DNA of 64,000 nucleotides from an uncultured Paracoccaceae bacterium. Lineage in GTDB: Bacteria; Pseudomonadota; Alphaproteobacteria; Rhodobacterales; Rhodobacteraceae. The stretch is from positions 124,001 through 188,000 of the forward strand of contig CANKZJ010000005.1 of NCBI GenBank assembly GCA_947488605.1, written 5' to 3'. The position numbers and the translations under genes are program-made. A model generated the notes under the pieces. It was given only the letters and a program-made list of their open reading frames with translations. It was not told the origin of the DNA and made no database searches. Below are positions 46,569-55,845 of this stretch, in pieces. How positions within the stretch are numbered: the first letter of the stretch is position 1; every line of letters begins with the position of its first letter.

Positions 46569-47818
46569 TGTTGATCCGCCTTGCCATTGCGTCGCTTTTC
46601 GCACGCGCCCTTACAGTGGGCATGACCATCGTTGCCATCGCATTGTCGGTAGCACTTTTCCTCGGGGTTGAAAAAATCCGGACGGGTGCGAAGGCGAGTT
46701 TTGCTGATACGATCTCGGGTACAGATTTGATTGTGGGTGCGCGTTCGGGCTCTGTGCAATTGCTGCTTTACTCTGTTTTTCGCATTGGCAACGCGACAAA
46801 CAACGTCACATGGGAAAGCTACCTAGACATCGCCGCGCGCGATGACGTTGACTGGATTGTGCCGATTTCGCTGGGTGACAGTCACAGGCAATTCCGCGTG
46901 ATGGGGACGACAAATGCCTTCTTTGAGCATTACAAATATAGACAGGGCAGGGGTTTGGAGGTCGCGGAGGGCGTCATTATGGATGACCTCTTTGATACGG
47001 TCATCGGGGCGGATGTGGCCGCGACGTTGGGCTACCGCGTTAGTGATCCGATTGTTGTATCGCATGGACTGGCGTCTTTTGTTGAACATAGTGACCAACC
47101 TTTTCAGGTGTCTGGAATTTTGGCAAAGACAGGAACACCTGTCGACCGAACGGTTATAGTCAGCCTTGAGGCGATCGAAGCCATCCACGTCGATTGGCAA
47201 AGCGGTGCGCAGATCCCCGGACAAGCGACACCAAGTGACGAAATACGCCAAATGAACCTGACGCCGCAGGCAGTGACAGCTGCATTAATCGGTGTGGAAA
47301 GCCCGTTACAGACATTTGCCTTGCAGCGCGCCATCAACACCTATCCGCAAGAACCTCTTTTGGCGATTTTGCCGGGCGTTGCCTTGCAAGAACTTTGGGG
47401 CATCGTCGGAATTGCTGAGACCGCTCTTTTGGCTGTGTCGGCGATGGTTGTTGTGACAGCATTGATCGGCATGATGGCCACAATTTTTTCCAGTCTCAAC
47501 GAAAGACGCCGAGAAATGGCGATCTTTCGGGCAATGGGTGCAAGCCCTACGATCGTGTTGGGCTTGTTGGTGCTTGAGGCAAGTTTGACGGCGGCAATCG
47601 GGGCTCTTTTGGGGATCGGATTGCTTTACCTGGGCCTCGTTGTTGCCCAACCTGTTCTTGACGCAGCCTACGGTCTCTGGCTGCCGATTGATGCCCCGAC
47701 CCTTTACGAGGTGTGGGTTGTTTTGGGCGTTATCGCTGCTGGCGCAATTGTGAGCGGTGTTCCGGCCATTCGTGCCTATCGTCTGTCATTGGCCGATGGT
47801 ATGATCATCAGATCGTGA
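46568..47818 (+). CDS. FtsX-like ABC permease of the zinc operon
   Basis: The 416-residue protein has four membrane helices, one at the N-terminus (about residues 14-35), then a large periplasmic domain (about 40-275) and three at the C-terminal end (about 290-410), the MacB/FtsX/LolC layout. The C-terminal FtsX domain is visible as TALIGMMATIFSSLNERRREMAIFRAMGASPTIVLGLLVLEA. ATG 46568 overlaps the ATPase stop (TAATG). With ZrgA and the ATPase it forms the transporter of the Zrg type, an unusual zinc uptake design because it is not an ECF- or ZnuB-type permease. Confidence 0.87.
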   Translation: MLIRLAIASLFARALTVGMTIVAIALSVALFLGVEKIRTGAKASFADTISGTDLIVGARSGSVQLLLYSVFRIGNATNNVTWESYLDIAARDDVDWIVPISLGDSHRQFRVMGTTNAFFEHYKYRQGRGLEVAEGVIMDDLFDTVIGADVAATLGYRVSDPIVVSHGLASFVEHSDQPFQVSGILAKTGTPVDRTVIVSLEAIEAIHVDWQSGAQIPGQATPSDEIRQMNLTPQAVTAALIGVESPLQTFALQRAINTYPQEPLLAILPGVALQELWGIVGIAETALLAVSAMVVVTALIGMMATIFSSLNERRREMAIFRAMGASPTIVLGLLVLEASLTAAIGALLGIGLLYLGLVVAQPVLDAAYGLWLPIDAPTLYEVWVVLGVIAAGAIVSGVPAIRAYRLSLADGMIIRS

Positions 47819-47823
47819 CTTAG

Positions 47824-48345
47824 ATGGCTGTTCACATGGTAGTTCAAAAGATGGATAGACGCGCTTTATTGGCCGGGCTTGCCGCGAGCACAATGGTGCC
47901 CAAAGCCGCCCACGCGGATGAAGTGATCGACCTCAAATGGCGCTATCTGGTGCCAGAAGGTGAAGTTGTGATCCCCAATGTGCTGCAGGGTATGATCGAC
48001 CATGACGACCTGCCACTTTCCAGCCAGCAGCCCGCCTCAAGCGGGGTCAGGTCGGACTGGAACGGGCAGATTGTGCGCTTGCCCGGGTTTATCGTCCCAA
48101 TTGATTATAAGGGTACTGGCGTCGTTGCCTTTATCTTGGTCCCCTACGTGGGCGCTTGCGTGCATGTGCCGCCACCACCTGCAAACCAACTTGTGTTTGT
48201 CACGACCGAGGAACCTTACGAGGTCGATGGCCTTTTTGAGGCTGTAACTGTGACGGGGATGTTTGGCGTATCATCAATCTCAACTCAGTTGGCCGAGATT
48301 GGTTACGCGCTATCGGCAGATAGCATCGAACCTTATCAGGCATAA
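47824..48345 (+). CDS. DUF3299 protein of the zinc operon
   Basis: The 173-residue protein has a Tat-like start (DRRALLAGLAASTMVPKAAHA), so it is exported, and a DUF3299 domain with GQIVRLPGFIVPIDYKGTG followed by the conserved FILVPYVGACVHVPPPPANQLVFV, where cysteine and histidine could hold a metal. DUF3299 proteins occur in Zrg-type zinc operons. Starts at 47836 or 47851 are possible; no clear ribosome site decides. A hairpin follows the stop. Confidence 0.82.
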   Translation: MAVHMVVQKMDRRALLAGLAASTMVPKAAHADEVIDLKWRYLVPEGEVVIPNVLQGMIDHDDLPLSSQQPASSGVRSDWNGQIVRLPGFIVPIDYKGTGVVAFILVPYVGACVHVPPPPANQLVFVTTEEPYEVDGLFEAVTVTGMFGVSSISTQLAEIGYALSADSIEPYQA

Positions 48346-48367
48346 CATTGCTGATCGGACCGCGCTA

Positions 48368-48389
48368 CGGGCGCCTGAAACAACGCCCG
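48368..48389 (+). terminator. Hairpin with T-tract after the zinc operon
   Basis: CGGGCG (48368-48373) and CGCCCG (48384-48389) form a 6-bp stem around a 10-base loop, followed by CAGTTTTCC. It lies 22 bp after the DUF3299 stop and between convergent genes. Confidence 0.6.
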
Positions 48390-48402
48390 CAGTTTTCCCA
48401 AC

Positions 48403-48735
48403 TTAGTTGATCGTCCACGTATATGACCCGTCCGAGAATGTGCCATCGGCCGCACGGCTAATCGGGCCGCAATCGATGGGTTCGCGTGGGTATTTGATGC
48501 ACATGTTGTTGCCCTGCATGGACCACACCCCCGCACCTGTGCCGTAGGTTGTATCGTCATATGTCGTGGTGCCATCCGCGCTGTAACACTGCGTTCCGGT
48601 GGTTGGTCCGCTATAGCTCATGCAGTTGCCGATATGCGTATCAAGGACCTCTTGCGCGCTAAGCTCAGCAGCGGATGCAGTCCCGGCGAACATGACAAAG
48701 AATGCGGTCGCCATTGCTTTGGTTTTGAACGTCAT
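48403..48735 (-). CDS. Small secreted cysteine-containing protein of unknown function
   Basis: The 110-residue protein has a signal peptide (MTFKTKAMATAFFVMFAGTASA) and a mature part with four cysteines (GNCMSY, GTQCYS, NNMCIKY, IDCGPI) that could form two disulfides. The sequence VWSMQGNNMCIKYPREPIDC and the final DGSYTWTIN recall small secreted beta-sandwich proteins of the DUF995 kind, but I am not certain. ATG 48735 has AAGGAG upstream. It lies 38 bp downstream of the TorF-like gene on the same strand and may be co-transcribed. Confidence 0.7.
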   Translation of the reverse strand: MTFKTKAMATAFFVMFAGTASAAELSAQEVLDTHIGNCMSYSGPTTGTQCYSADGTTTYDDTTYGTGAGVWSMQGNNMCIKYPREPIDCGPISRAADGTFSDGSYTWTIN

Positions 48736-48773
48736 TGGTTTCTCCTTTTCTGATAGAGTGGTGATTGACTGCG

Positions 48774-49490
48774 TCAAAGCACGCTTAAATCGACTGACAG
48801 TGTCAGCACGAATGTACCATCCGTTGGCGTACCGATGTCCGTTGTTGCGTCGGTGTCATGATAAAATAGGTCCAAGGCGGTCGCGCCGCTAATTGGCACG
48901 CTGACCCCCGCTGACCAGTAGGTCCAGTCGCCAAAGTCCGCATTGACGCTGCCATATGTTGCCGAAAGTGAGGGTCCTGCGTCCGTATAGTAATCGGCAA
49001 TTACCGACAGATCCGTTTGCTCAAATTCCGGTGCGGCTGCGACACGACCTGTCAGAAAGACTGCGTCCGTCGCACCGATGCTGGCGCTGACAACATACTC
49101 TTCGTATTCCACGGGGAGACATTCCTCGGGTGTGCAATCGGCCGGAACAAACTCGGCGAATGGTTCATCATAGGAATAGGAAAACACCGATGCGTCGTAG
49201 AAAACCGGACCAATTTCACCACGATATCCTGCATAGATGCCGGATTCATTGTCGGCCAACGTAATGTTCTGATCTACTGGTGTATGATACGCGCCAAAGT
49301 AAAAGCCGTTAACTGACGCTTCGACATATGTCAGGATGGAAATGTCATCATTGAAGATCAAACCCTGCGAGACATAGGCGCTGCTGGCGTCTATCCCCGC
49401 AAAAACTGAAATGTCCTGCGCGGTTGATGCGGTTGGTATTGCAAATGCCAATGAGGCCGCCACTGCGGTTGTCGCGTAAACTGTTCTCAT
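48774..49490 (-). CDS. TorF-like outer-membrane beta-barrel protein
   Basis: The 238-residue protein has a signal peptide (YATTAVAASLAFAIPTASTAQ) and then alternating amphipathic strands rich in Tyr/Phe/Ala ending in LSVDLSVL, as in the TorF/Gcw_chp family of putative porins. IFAGIDASSAYVSQGLIFNDD and GAYHTPVDQN are typical of its first strands. The barrel would have about 10 strands. It might be a channel for a small solute. Its place beside the Zrg operon could mean a link with metal supply, but it is convergent with it, so this is only a guess. Confidence 0.8.
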   Translation of the reverse strand: MRTVYATTAVAASLAFAIPTASTAQDISVFAGIDASSAYVSQGLIFNDDISILTYVEASVNGFYFGAYHTPVDQNITLADNESGIYAGYRGEIGPVFYDASVFSYSYDEPFAEFVPADCTPEECLPVEYEEYVVSASIGATDAVFLTGRVAAAPEFEQTDLSVIADYYTDAGPSLSATYGSVNADFGDWTYWSAGVSVPISGATALDLFYHDTDATTDIGTPTDGTFVLTLSVDLSVL

Positions 49491-49592
49491 GTTAAGTCCC
49501 TTTTTCGTTGGTTGTGTCGCTTCTACAAAAGTTCATGACCTAACGACGGCGTGTCGGCTGCAACCGGCACGCCACCGTTCCCTTCCCCCGGA

Positions 49593-51068
49593 TCAGGCGG
49601 TCAAATCGATCCAGATCGTTTTCAGTTCGGTGTATTGTTCGTGGGCATGTATCCCATTGTCACGACCACCAAAGCCCGATGCCTTAAAGCCGCCAAACGG
49701 TGTAGAAATCTCACCTTCCGAGTAGGCGTTCACGCCCACAGTTCCTGCTTTAAGCTTGCGCGCATAGCGGTGCGCTTTGCCGATGTCTGCCGTATAGAGC
49801 GTGGCGGCCAACCCGTACTCGGTCGCATTCGCCAGCGCGATAGCCTCATCATCGGTTTCGGCGCGGGTGACGCCGACAACGGGCCCAAAAATCTCTTTGT
49901 TGAAGATGTCCATTGATGGCAGCACATCAGCAAAAATTGTGGGCTTAAAAATAAGCCCGCCTGCACCTTCGCCGCCCGTGACCACACGCGCACCTTGTGC
50001 CTTGCCGCTTTCAACAAGGCCCGAGACTTTCGCGTAATGCGTCTCGCTGACCAAGGGGCCATTGCGCGTATCAGGGTCAAGCTGGTCGCCCAGCTGCCAG
50101 TCTGCTACTTGCTTTTCCAGCGCTATCACAAAGTCGTCGTAGACATCTTTATGCGCGATGATCCGGCTGTTTGCCGTGCAGTTTTCACCCATGTTCCAGA
50201 AGATCGCAGCGGCTTGAATTTCGGCGATACGGTCGATGTCTTTGGCGTCGCCGAAAAGGAGCGCCGCTGATTTTCCACCCATCTCAAGACAGACCTCCTT
50301 CATGTTGCTCTGCGCGGAATATTCAAGAAACCGTCGCCCAGTCGCGGTTGACCCCGTAAATGTCAGTGCATCCACATCCATGTGGCGTCCCATCGGTTCA
50401 CCCACATCTGGGCCCATGCCGGTGATCACATTCATCACACCAGGCGGCACGCCTGCCTCAATCGCCAGTTCGGCAAGACGCAGTGCCGTCAGGCTGGTGT
50501 CCTCGGCAGGTTTGACCACAACGGAATTGCCGGTGGCCAAAGCAGGTCCGATTTTCCAAGCCATCATCAGCAGTGGAAAATTCCACGGCAGAACAGCGGC
50601 GACGACACCAACAGGTTCTCGCACGATCATCGCGACCGCGTCAGGCGATGTGGGCGCTATTTGATCGTAAAGCTTGTCTTGCGCTTCGCCGTGCCAACGG
50701 ATGCAGTTCGCCGTTTCCGGCACATCGATTTCAAGGCAATCGGTGACGGGCTTGCCAGCATCAAGGGCTTCCATCACGGCCAGTTCCTCGACGTTTGCCA
50801 TGATCAGATCTGCAAGCTTTGTGAGAACTGTTTTGCGCTCGGTGGGGTGTAGGGCAGACCAAACGCCGCTTTCAAAGGCCGCGCGTGCCGAGGCGACAGC
50901 CGCATCGACATCTGCGCTATCACAGGCAGGCAGGTTAGCAATGACATTGCCGTTGAACGGGTTCTTGGTTTCGAATGTCTTGCCGCTTATGGCCGGTTTG
51001 TAGGCGCCATCGATAAAGATACCCGTTGGCAGTTTAAGTTGATCCGCGATTGTGCTGTAGGCATTCAT
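49593..51068 (-). CDS. NAD-dependent aldehyde dehydrogenase (PuuC-like)
   Basis: The 491-residue protein is a class-I aldehyde dehydrogenase with catalytic C297 (WNMGENCTANSRI) and general base E262 (VCLEMGGKSA), VLPWNFPL and FTGSTATGR for NAD binding. The sequence is close to gamma-glutamyl-gamma-aminobutyraldehyde dehydrogenase (PuuC) and related aminoaldehyde enzymes. As the last gene of the polyamine operon, it would oxidise the aldehydes made by the amine oxidases. It follows the TMADH-like gene by 43 bp. Confidence 0.93.
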   Translation of the reverse strand: MNAYSTIADQLKLPTGIFIDGAYKPAISGKTFETKNPFNGNVIANLPACDSADVDAAVASARAAFESGVWSALHPTERKTVLTKLADLIMANVEELAVMEALDAGKPVTDCLEIDVPETANCIRWHGEAQDKLYDQIAPTSPDAVAMIVREPVGVVAAVLPWNFPLLMMAWKIGPALATGNSVVVKPAEDTSLTALRLAELAIEAGVPPGVMNVITGMGPDVGEPMGRHMDVDALTFTGSTATGRRFLEYSAQSNMKEVCLEMGGKSAALLFGDAKDIDRIAEIQAAAIFWNMGENCTANSRIIAHKDVYDDFVIALEKQVADWQLGDQLDPDTRNGPLVSETHYAKVSGLVESGKAQGARVVTGGEGAGGLIFKPTIFADVLPSMDIFNKEIFGPVVGVTRAETDDEAIALANATEYGLAATLYTADIGKAHRYARKLKAGTVGVNAYSEGEISTPFGGFKASGFGGRDNGIHAHEQYTELKTIWIDLTA

Positions 51069-51111
51069 TATACTGTCTCCGTTTCATTATTCGCCATGGG
51101 CGGGCGTCTTT

Positions 51112-53691
51112 TCAGGCTGCTTTGGCAGGGTGCGCAAGAAACGCATCCAAAGGTGCGGTGCTGTCGGCGTCGCCTGCGGCTTCGCGCTCAAGGAATGCGA
51201 TCGCGACGACTTCGTGTTCGGTCATACGTTTCAGAATGGCACGATCTGCTTGAGGTGCCATTGCTTCTAGGGCTTCGAATTCCGCAACGTATTGCGGGAA
51301 GTCCTTGCGCATTTCGTCAAGCAAACCATTCCAATCCTGCGCGCTTTCGCGCGCTTGCTCACGACCCTCGGTACGTAGCGATTCCACAGATTTTGGCGTG
51401 ATCCCGTATGCGTCGATCAAAGGCCGGACGATTTCGGCGGTATGGCGTTCCACTTCAGCGAGCAGCAGCATTTTGTCGCGCCGCGGCCCCTCAAAAAGGT
51501 CTGCTAGAGTGCGAAACCAAGCCTCTCCTGCAACTTCTTCTTCGTAGTAGGTTTGCAATGTCTCAAGGTATTTGGCGTCGACTGTTTTACGGTCAGGTAT
51601 TGTACGTTCTAGCGATTGGGGGGTCCTTGAATGCTTTGCCTGAACATCAGGCCGATCATGTTTCATAGGGCTGTCGATATCGACAACCTCGTCCACTTCT
51701 GCGGCGTACCGGTGACCCGCATAGACCGCTGCGGCAATAATCGCGGGTGCTTCTGCATCGCCGACAAGTTTTAAGCTAAAGGGCAGCTTTGAGACATCGC
51801 CGCCAACTGAGGCCAGTAACTCATCATAAAGCGCGCTGTTTTGTGTGCGCTGTGTCACCATCACGACTGCGGCGGTCTCAAGCGTGTCTTCGCGACCTGT
51901 GTATTCGCAAGCGAGTGTCGCTGTTCTGCCATCGAACTTGGTCAGCGCATGGGCCGTGATGATTTTCACGCCCATTTCCATCAGGTGTGTGCGGATGCGC
52001 CACCGTTCTGATGTCATACCTGCCCAAGCAGACACGCTATCGTTTTCCGTGACATAGGTGACAGGGTGGCCTGCTTTGATCACGGCCTCTGCGATCACGC
52101 CGGCCATGTAGTAATTGTCACCGTCAAAGACGATAGTCGGGCCATCGGGCAGGCGTCCGTCCATGATGTCATCGGGGGTAAAGACCGTAGCCCCATTTGT
52201 GGTCACTGACTGATATGCTTTGCCGTCAAATCGTTCGCGTTTCCAGGTTGCACCTGTCGCAATCGCGACGTGATCTGCTTCAACGGCAAACACGTCCTCT
52301 GCTGTCATCCGGCTTTCGCGAAAAACATCGACATTGGTGAGTTTGAGTAACTGCTGTTCGCGGTAATCACGCACGCGGATATATTCGCTCATGCCGGGCA
52401 GTGCGGCTTCGCTGGTGACGCGACCGCCCAATTCACGCGTGGCTTCGGCGAGCATCACGTTGTAGCCGCGCAGGCCTAGTGTGCGCGCAGCTTCCAGTCC
52501 GGCAGGGCCCGCGCCGACGACCAAGACGCTGGCGTCGGACGTTGCAGGCGTCGCTTTTTCCGGGTGCCAGCCTTTGCGCCATTCTTCACCCATTGTTGGG
52601 TTTTGAGTGCAACGGATCGGTGTGCCTGTGCTGTCGCCGGAATAGCAAATGTTGCACCCGATGCATTCGCGGATGTCCTCAAACCGGCCTTCTTCGACCT
52701 TCTTGGGCAAGAATGGATCAGCAATTGATGGGCGTGCAGCACCAATCAAGTCTGTAATCCCGCGCTTGATCTGGCTGACCATTGTATCAGGTGAGGTAAA
52801 GCGGCCCACGGTCACAACAGGTTTTGTCGTGACCGATTTCACCCATTCCATGTACGGCTCAAGCGCGCCTTCTTTGGTAAAGCGGGACACCCCCATTTCC
52901 AGCGAGTAATCAGCGATATTGATGTCCCAAAGGTCAGGCAGTTCGGCAAGTCGTTCGAACATTTCGCGGCGTTCGCCATACTCGGGCTGGCCATCTTCGC
53001 CGATGGTTTCATCAGACTTGAACCGAACGGCGACAGCGCAACGGTCCCCGACTGCATCTTTGGTTTCCTCAATCAATTCGCGCGTCAGCCGCAGACGGTT
53101 TTCCAGGCTGCCACCATATTCGTCGGAACGTGTGTTAATCGCTGGGTCCAGAAAATTCGCCAGCATGTAGCCGTGTGTTGCGTAAACATAGACAACGTCA
53201 AATCCAGCATCACGGGCGCGCAGTGCGGCCTTTTTATGCCAGCGGCGCAGGTTCTTGATGTCGGTTTTATCCATTTGCTTTGTCTGAAACGGCTGCCCTT
53301 CAAGGTTTGGCATGGACGTGACATCCATTGCGGGCAACCGCGTCATAAGGTTGGCGGATCGCGCCCCCGAATACCAAAGCTCCGCGCCCGCAAGCGATCC
53401 ATGTTCGTGCACCATGTCAGTCATCAAGGAATGCGCCCGGATGTCGCTGTCATCCCAAAGAGAGGCAGACACATTCGGCAGGTCATCTGATGTTGGATGG
53501 ATAGAGTTATATTCAGTGCAGATCACGCCCCACCCGCCTTCGGCCTTCATGCGGCGCATATGCGCCAGCGTGTTCGGCCGCAGGTATCCCATCCCGGTAC
53601 AATGAGGTACTTGATAGAACCGGTTTTTGGTCGTGACGGGGCCAATTTTCAAAGGCTCAAATAGAATATCATATCTTGGGTCGCGGGACAT
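51112..53691 (-). CDS. TMADH-like iron-sulfur flavoprotein with C-terminal helical (ferritin-like) domain
   Basis: This 859-residue protein is a trimethylamine/dimethylamine-dehydrogenase-type fusion: an old-yellow-enzyme TIM barrel (residues 1-340, FMN), a 4Fe-4S site at C343, C346, C349 and C361, and an NAD/FAD-like domain (about 385-690; VLVVGAGPAGLEAARTLG). Y170 and H173 (VYATH) match the active-site pair of TMADH, and Y61 (TEYNSIHP) is also conserved in that family. Beyond the usual end near residue 700 lies a Glu/His-rich helical region (about residues 697-859, EEEVAGEAWF, EVERHTAEI, TEHEVVAIAFLEREA) that looks like a four-helix ferritin-like domain. The substrate is likely a methylated amine or polyamine derivative (inference). 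Confidence 0.85.
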   Translation of the reverse strand: MSRDPRYDILFEPLKIGPVTTKNRFYQVPHCTGMGYLRPNTLAHMRRMKAEGGWGVICTEYNSIHPTSDDLPNVSASLWDDSDIRAHSLMTDMVHEHGSLAGAELWYSGARSANLMTRLPAMDVTSMPNLEGQPFQTKQMDKTDIKNLRRWHKKAALRARDAGFDVVYVYATHGYMLANFLDPAINTRSDEYGGSLENRLRLTRELIEETKDAVGDRCAVAVRFKSDETIGEDGQPEYGERREMFERLAELPDLWDINIADYSLEMGVSRFTKEGALEPYMEWVKSVTTKPVVTVGRFTSPDTMVSQIKRGITDLIGAARPSIADPFLPKKVEEGRFEDIRECIGCNICYSGDSTGTPIRCTQNPTMGEEWRKGWHPEKATPATSDASVLVVGAGPAGLEAARTLGLRGYNVMLAEATRELGGRVTSEAALPGMSEYIRVRDYREQQLLKLTNVDVFRESRMTAEDVFAVEADHVAIATGATWKRERFDGKAYQSVTTNGATVFTPDDIMDGRLPDGPTIVFDGDNYYMAGVIAEAVIKAGHPVTYVTENDSVSAWAGMTSERWRIRTHLMEMGVKIITAHALTKFDGRTATLACEYTGREDTLETAAVVMVTQRTQNSALYDELLASVGGDVSKLPFSLKLVGDAEAPAIIAAAVYAGHRYAAEVDEVVDIDSPMKHDRPDVQAKHSRTPQSLERTIPDRKTVDAKYLETLQTYYEEEVAGEAWFRTLADLFEGPRRDKMLLLAEVERHTAEIVRPLIDAYGITPKSVESLRTEGREQARESAQDWNGLLDEMRKDFPQYVAEFEALEAMAPQADRAILKRMTEHEVVAIAFLEREAAGDADSTAPLDAFLAHPAKAA

Positions 53692-53774
53692 GGAACATGC
53701 TGCCTTTCGAATGAAATCAATGGATTTGGCGGATTAGAAACCTGCGTTGTGCGTGAATGCGAAAGGCTGTCGTC

Positions 53775-55175
53775 TCAGTCATCTTCAACAGCCTCCAGAA
53801 TGCGCTGGCGCTGCTCGGCCCTTGCTTCGCATGAACTGCAAACACCGGGTCCGCCTAGGACGTCGACAACTTCACCGCCTATCGCGTGGCCGCTTAGATG
53901 CGCCCCGGACATCAGCGCCTTGTAGCGTCCAGCGACAGCTTCGCCGGCAAAGAACACACGGTCGCCCAGAGGTTCTGCCAGAGTTTTGCGCGCTTCAAAC
54001 CGTCCGGGTTCTGCAGCGGAATAAGCGCCGAGGGTGAGCGGGTTTGTTGCCCAATCGGTCATCATGCCTTTGACAAAATGGTTGCGGCTATTGCTGCCCA
54101 TCATGTTTGCGAATTTGCCCAAAGCGAAATCAACGGCGTCCGCCTCGGACCCATTGGAAAGGTCCCAGCCAAACTGGCCGCCAACGTAGCCGACTGCGAT
54201 ATCAAACCCCGTGGGCCAGGTAAGGAAATAGCAAGCTTCTGCGGGAACCTGATTTGGCACCGCGTAGGTCAGGAAATCATTGTCGCGCAGCCCAAAGCGT
54301 TCCCCATCGAATTGCAAAGCGATCTTTGCAAGCAAACCCATGGGAACGTCCGCGATAGCGTCCTGTTTGGCCACGGGCATATCAGGCGTGAATTTGATCG
54401 CGCCAGCGCCCAAGACGCCTGTTGATACTGTCACAATGCAGGCTTGCGCGGTGATCGTGCCATCCGTGGTCTCGACCCGGACGCCGTCGCCGCTCCAATC
54501 GATGGCCGTTGCTGCCACGCCAGTACGGATCGGCAAACCTTGACCATGTGCTGCGACAAGGGTGCCTAGCCCTTCGCGGACCAGATAGTTGTAGGCGTAG
54601 CTGCCATATGAGTTCATATCGCCCGTCGACAGGTTGGCAAAGTCGACCCCAAAGTCCATTGGTCCGATCCAGCTTTGGGCAACGGCGGAGTATTTCAGAT
54701 CGGCTGGCAAGCGTGATGCAGCTGCGACGTCGCCGGGCCGATAAACGCGAGAATTTATCTCCTCAAAGGCGCGATCATAGGCCGCTTGTTCGGACCGCGT
54801 GGCGGGGCGGTCGCCAACATAGAATGCGTCATTTGCACTGTTATGATTGACCAGCCCGAACCCCAATTCTTCGGCAAGATCTACGTGGGGCACGCCAGAG
54901 CGCGGCCCTTGTAGCCATGAGCAGCCTTGGTCGAATGGCAATCCGAATGTCTCGCTTTCTGTGTAAGCGCGCCCTCCAATGCGGTCGGATGCTTCAATCA
55001 CGACAACAGTTTTTCCGCCCGCAATGACGCGTCGTGCGGCTGCGATGCCTGCCGCACCTGCGCCAATCACAACAACGTCCGGAGCCGTAGGTTGGGTCCG
55101 CGCAATTGACGGCAGTAAAACGGCACTTGCAGCGCCTGCCAGAAATCCACGACGAGAGGGCGGGACTGGTTTCAT
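53775..55175 (-). CDS. Exported flavin monoamine oxidase
   Basis: The 466-residue protein starts with a Tat signal (SRRGFLAGAASAVLLPSIA), unlike most cytosolic amine oxidases, so it likely acts in the periplasm. The FAD-binding VVVIGAGAAGIAAARRVIAGGKTVVVIEASDRIGGRAYT (about residues 33-71) and the C-terminal VFFAGEAVAGRYKALMSGAHLSGHA match the polyamine/monoamine oxidase family. ATG 55175 overlaps the TetR stop (ATGA), so the longer frame is not used. It probably oxidises a polyamine-type substrate to an aldehyde, ammonia and peroxide. Confidence 0.9.
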   Translation of the reverse strand: MKPVPPSRRGFLAGAASAVLLPSIARTQPTAPDVVVIGAGAAGIAAARRVIAGGKTVVVIEASDRIGGRAYTESETFGLPFDQGCSWLQGPRSGVPHVDLAEELGFGLVNHNSANDAFYVGDRPATRSEQAAYDRAFEEINSRVYRPGDVAAASRLPADLKYSAVAQSWIGPMDFGVDFANLSTGDMNSYGSYAYNYLVREGLGTLVAAHGQGLPIRTGVAATAIDWSGDGVRVETTDGTITAQACIVTVSTGVLGAGAIKFTPDMPVAKQDAIADVPMGLLAKIALQFDGERFGLRDNDFLTYAVPNQVPAEACYFLTWPTGFDIAVGYVGGQFGWDLSNGSEADAVDFALGKFANMMGSNSRNHFVKGMMTDWATNPLTLGAYSAAEPGRFEARKTLAEPLGDRVFFAGEAVAGRYKALMSGAHLSGHAIGGEVVDVLGGPGVCSSCEARAEQRQRILEAVEDD

Positions 55176-55840
55176 CCTTTGCTCTTGGTCTTGGGACGCT
55201 TGAAATGATGCGGGAAAGTGGCGCAAAGGAACGACGCCATCTGCGCAATGCAATGCTCACGGGTGTAGATTTCGGGGTAAAGAATGGCATTGAGCCACAG
55301 CCCGTCACCGAACGCTTCGATAGCATCGGTCGTTGCCATAGCATCAAAATTATCTGCGTCATCTTCAGGGGCAAGGCTCTCGCACAGCGCTTCAAGCGCG
55401 TCTTCGCGTTCGTCGTCAAAGGCTTCGACGATTTGGCGATAAAAGACCCGGTACCTTGCTTCACCAAAGTAGGCGAACCAAACAGCTACTTTGGTGGGAT
55501 TAAAAATATTTGGGTCAAAACTCGACATAGCGACGGCCCACAGCTTCTGCGCGGGTCGCAAGGTGTCGTCCTTAATGACGCCTGCCCACGAACTGCGCAC
55601 CTCTTGTGACAGATGCGTCAATGTCGCGTTCAGCAAGTTGTCTTTGCTTTCAAAATGCAGACTGACGATCCCCATTGAAAGACCCGCACGCCCGGTGACA
55701 GCCGCCATCGTCGTGCCCGAAATACCGCGCTCAGCGATGCAATCGATCGTGGCCTCGATTAGTTGCCGACGACGTACCTCTTTGGGTGCTGTGCGGCGCT
55801 TGGTTTTTGCTTTGGCTTTAGGTTTTGTAATGATGCTCAT
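55172..55840 (-). CDS. TetR-family regulator (BetI-like) of the amine operon
   Basis: The 222-residue protein has an N-terminal TetR helix-turn-helix (RRRQLIEATIDCIAERGISGTTMAAVTGRAGLSMGIVSLHFESKDNLLNATLTHLSQEV) and a BetI-like C-terminal ligand domain. It starts 5 bp after the potA stop and overlaps the amine oxidase start. TetR proteins often bind palindromes of the TGAA...TTCA type, and two such sites lie in the divergent promoter region, so it probably represses both operons until an amine or aldehyde binds (inference). Confidence 0.9.
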   Translation of the reverse strand: MSIITKPKAKAKTKRRTAPKEVRRRQLIEATIDCIAERGISGTTMAAVTGRAGLSMGIVSLHFESKDNLLNATLTHLSQEVRSSWAGVIKDDTLRPAQKLWAVAMSSFDPNIFNPTKVAVWFAYFGEARYRVFYRQIVEAFDDEREDALEALCESLAPEDDADNFDAMATTDAIEAFGDGLWLNAILYPEIYTREHCIAQMASFLCATFPHHFKRPKTKSKG

Positions 55841-55845
55841 GAGTT

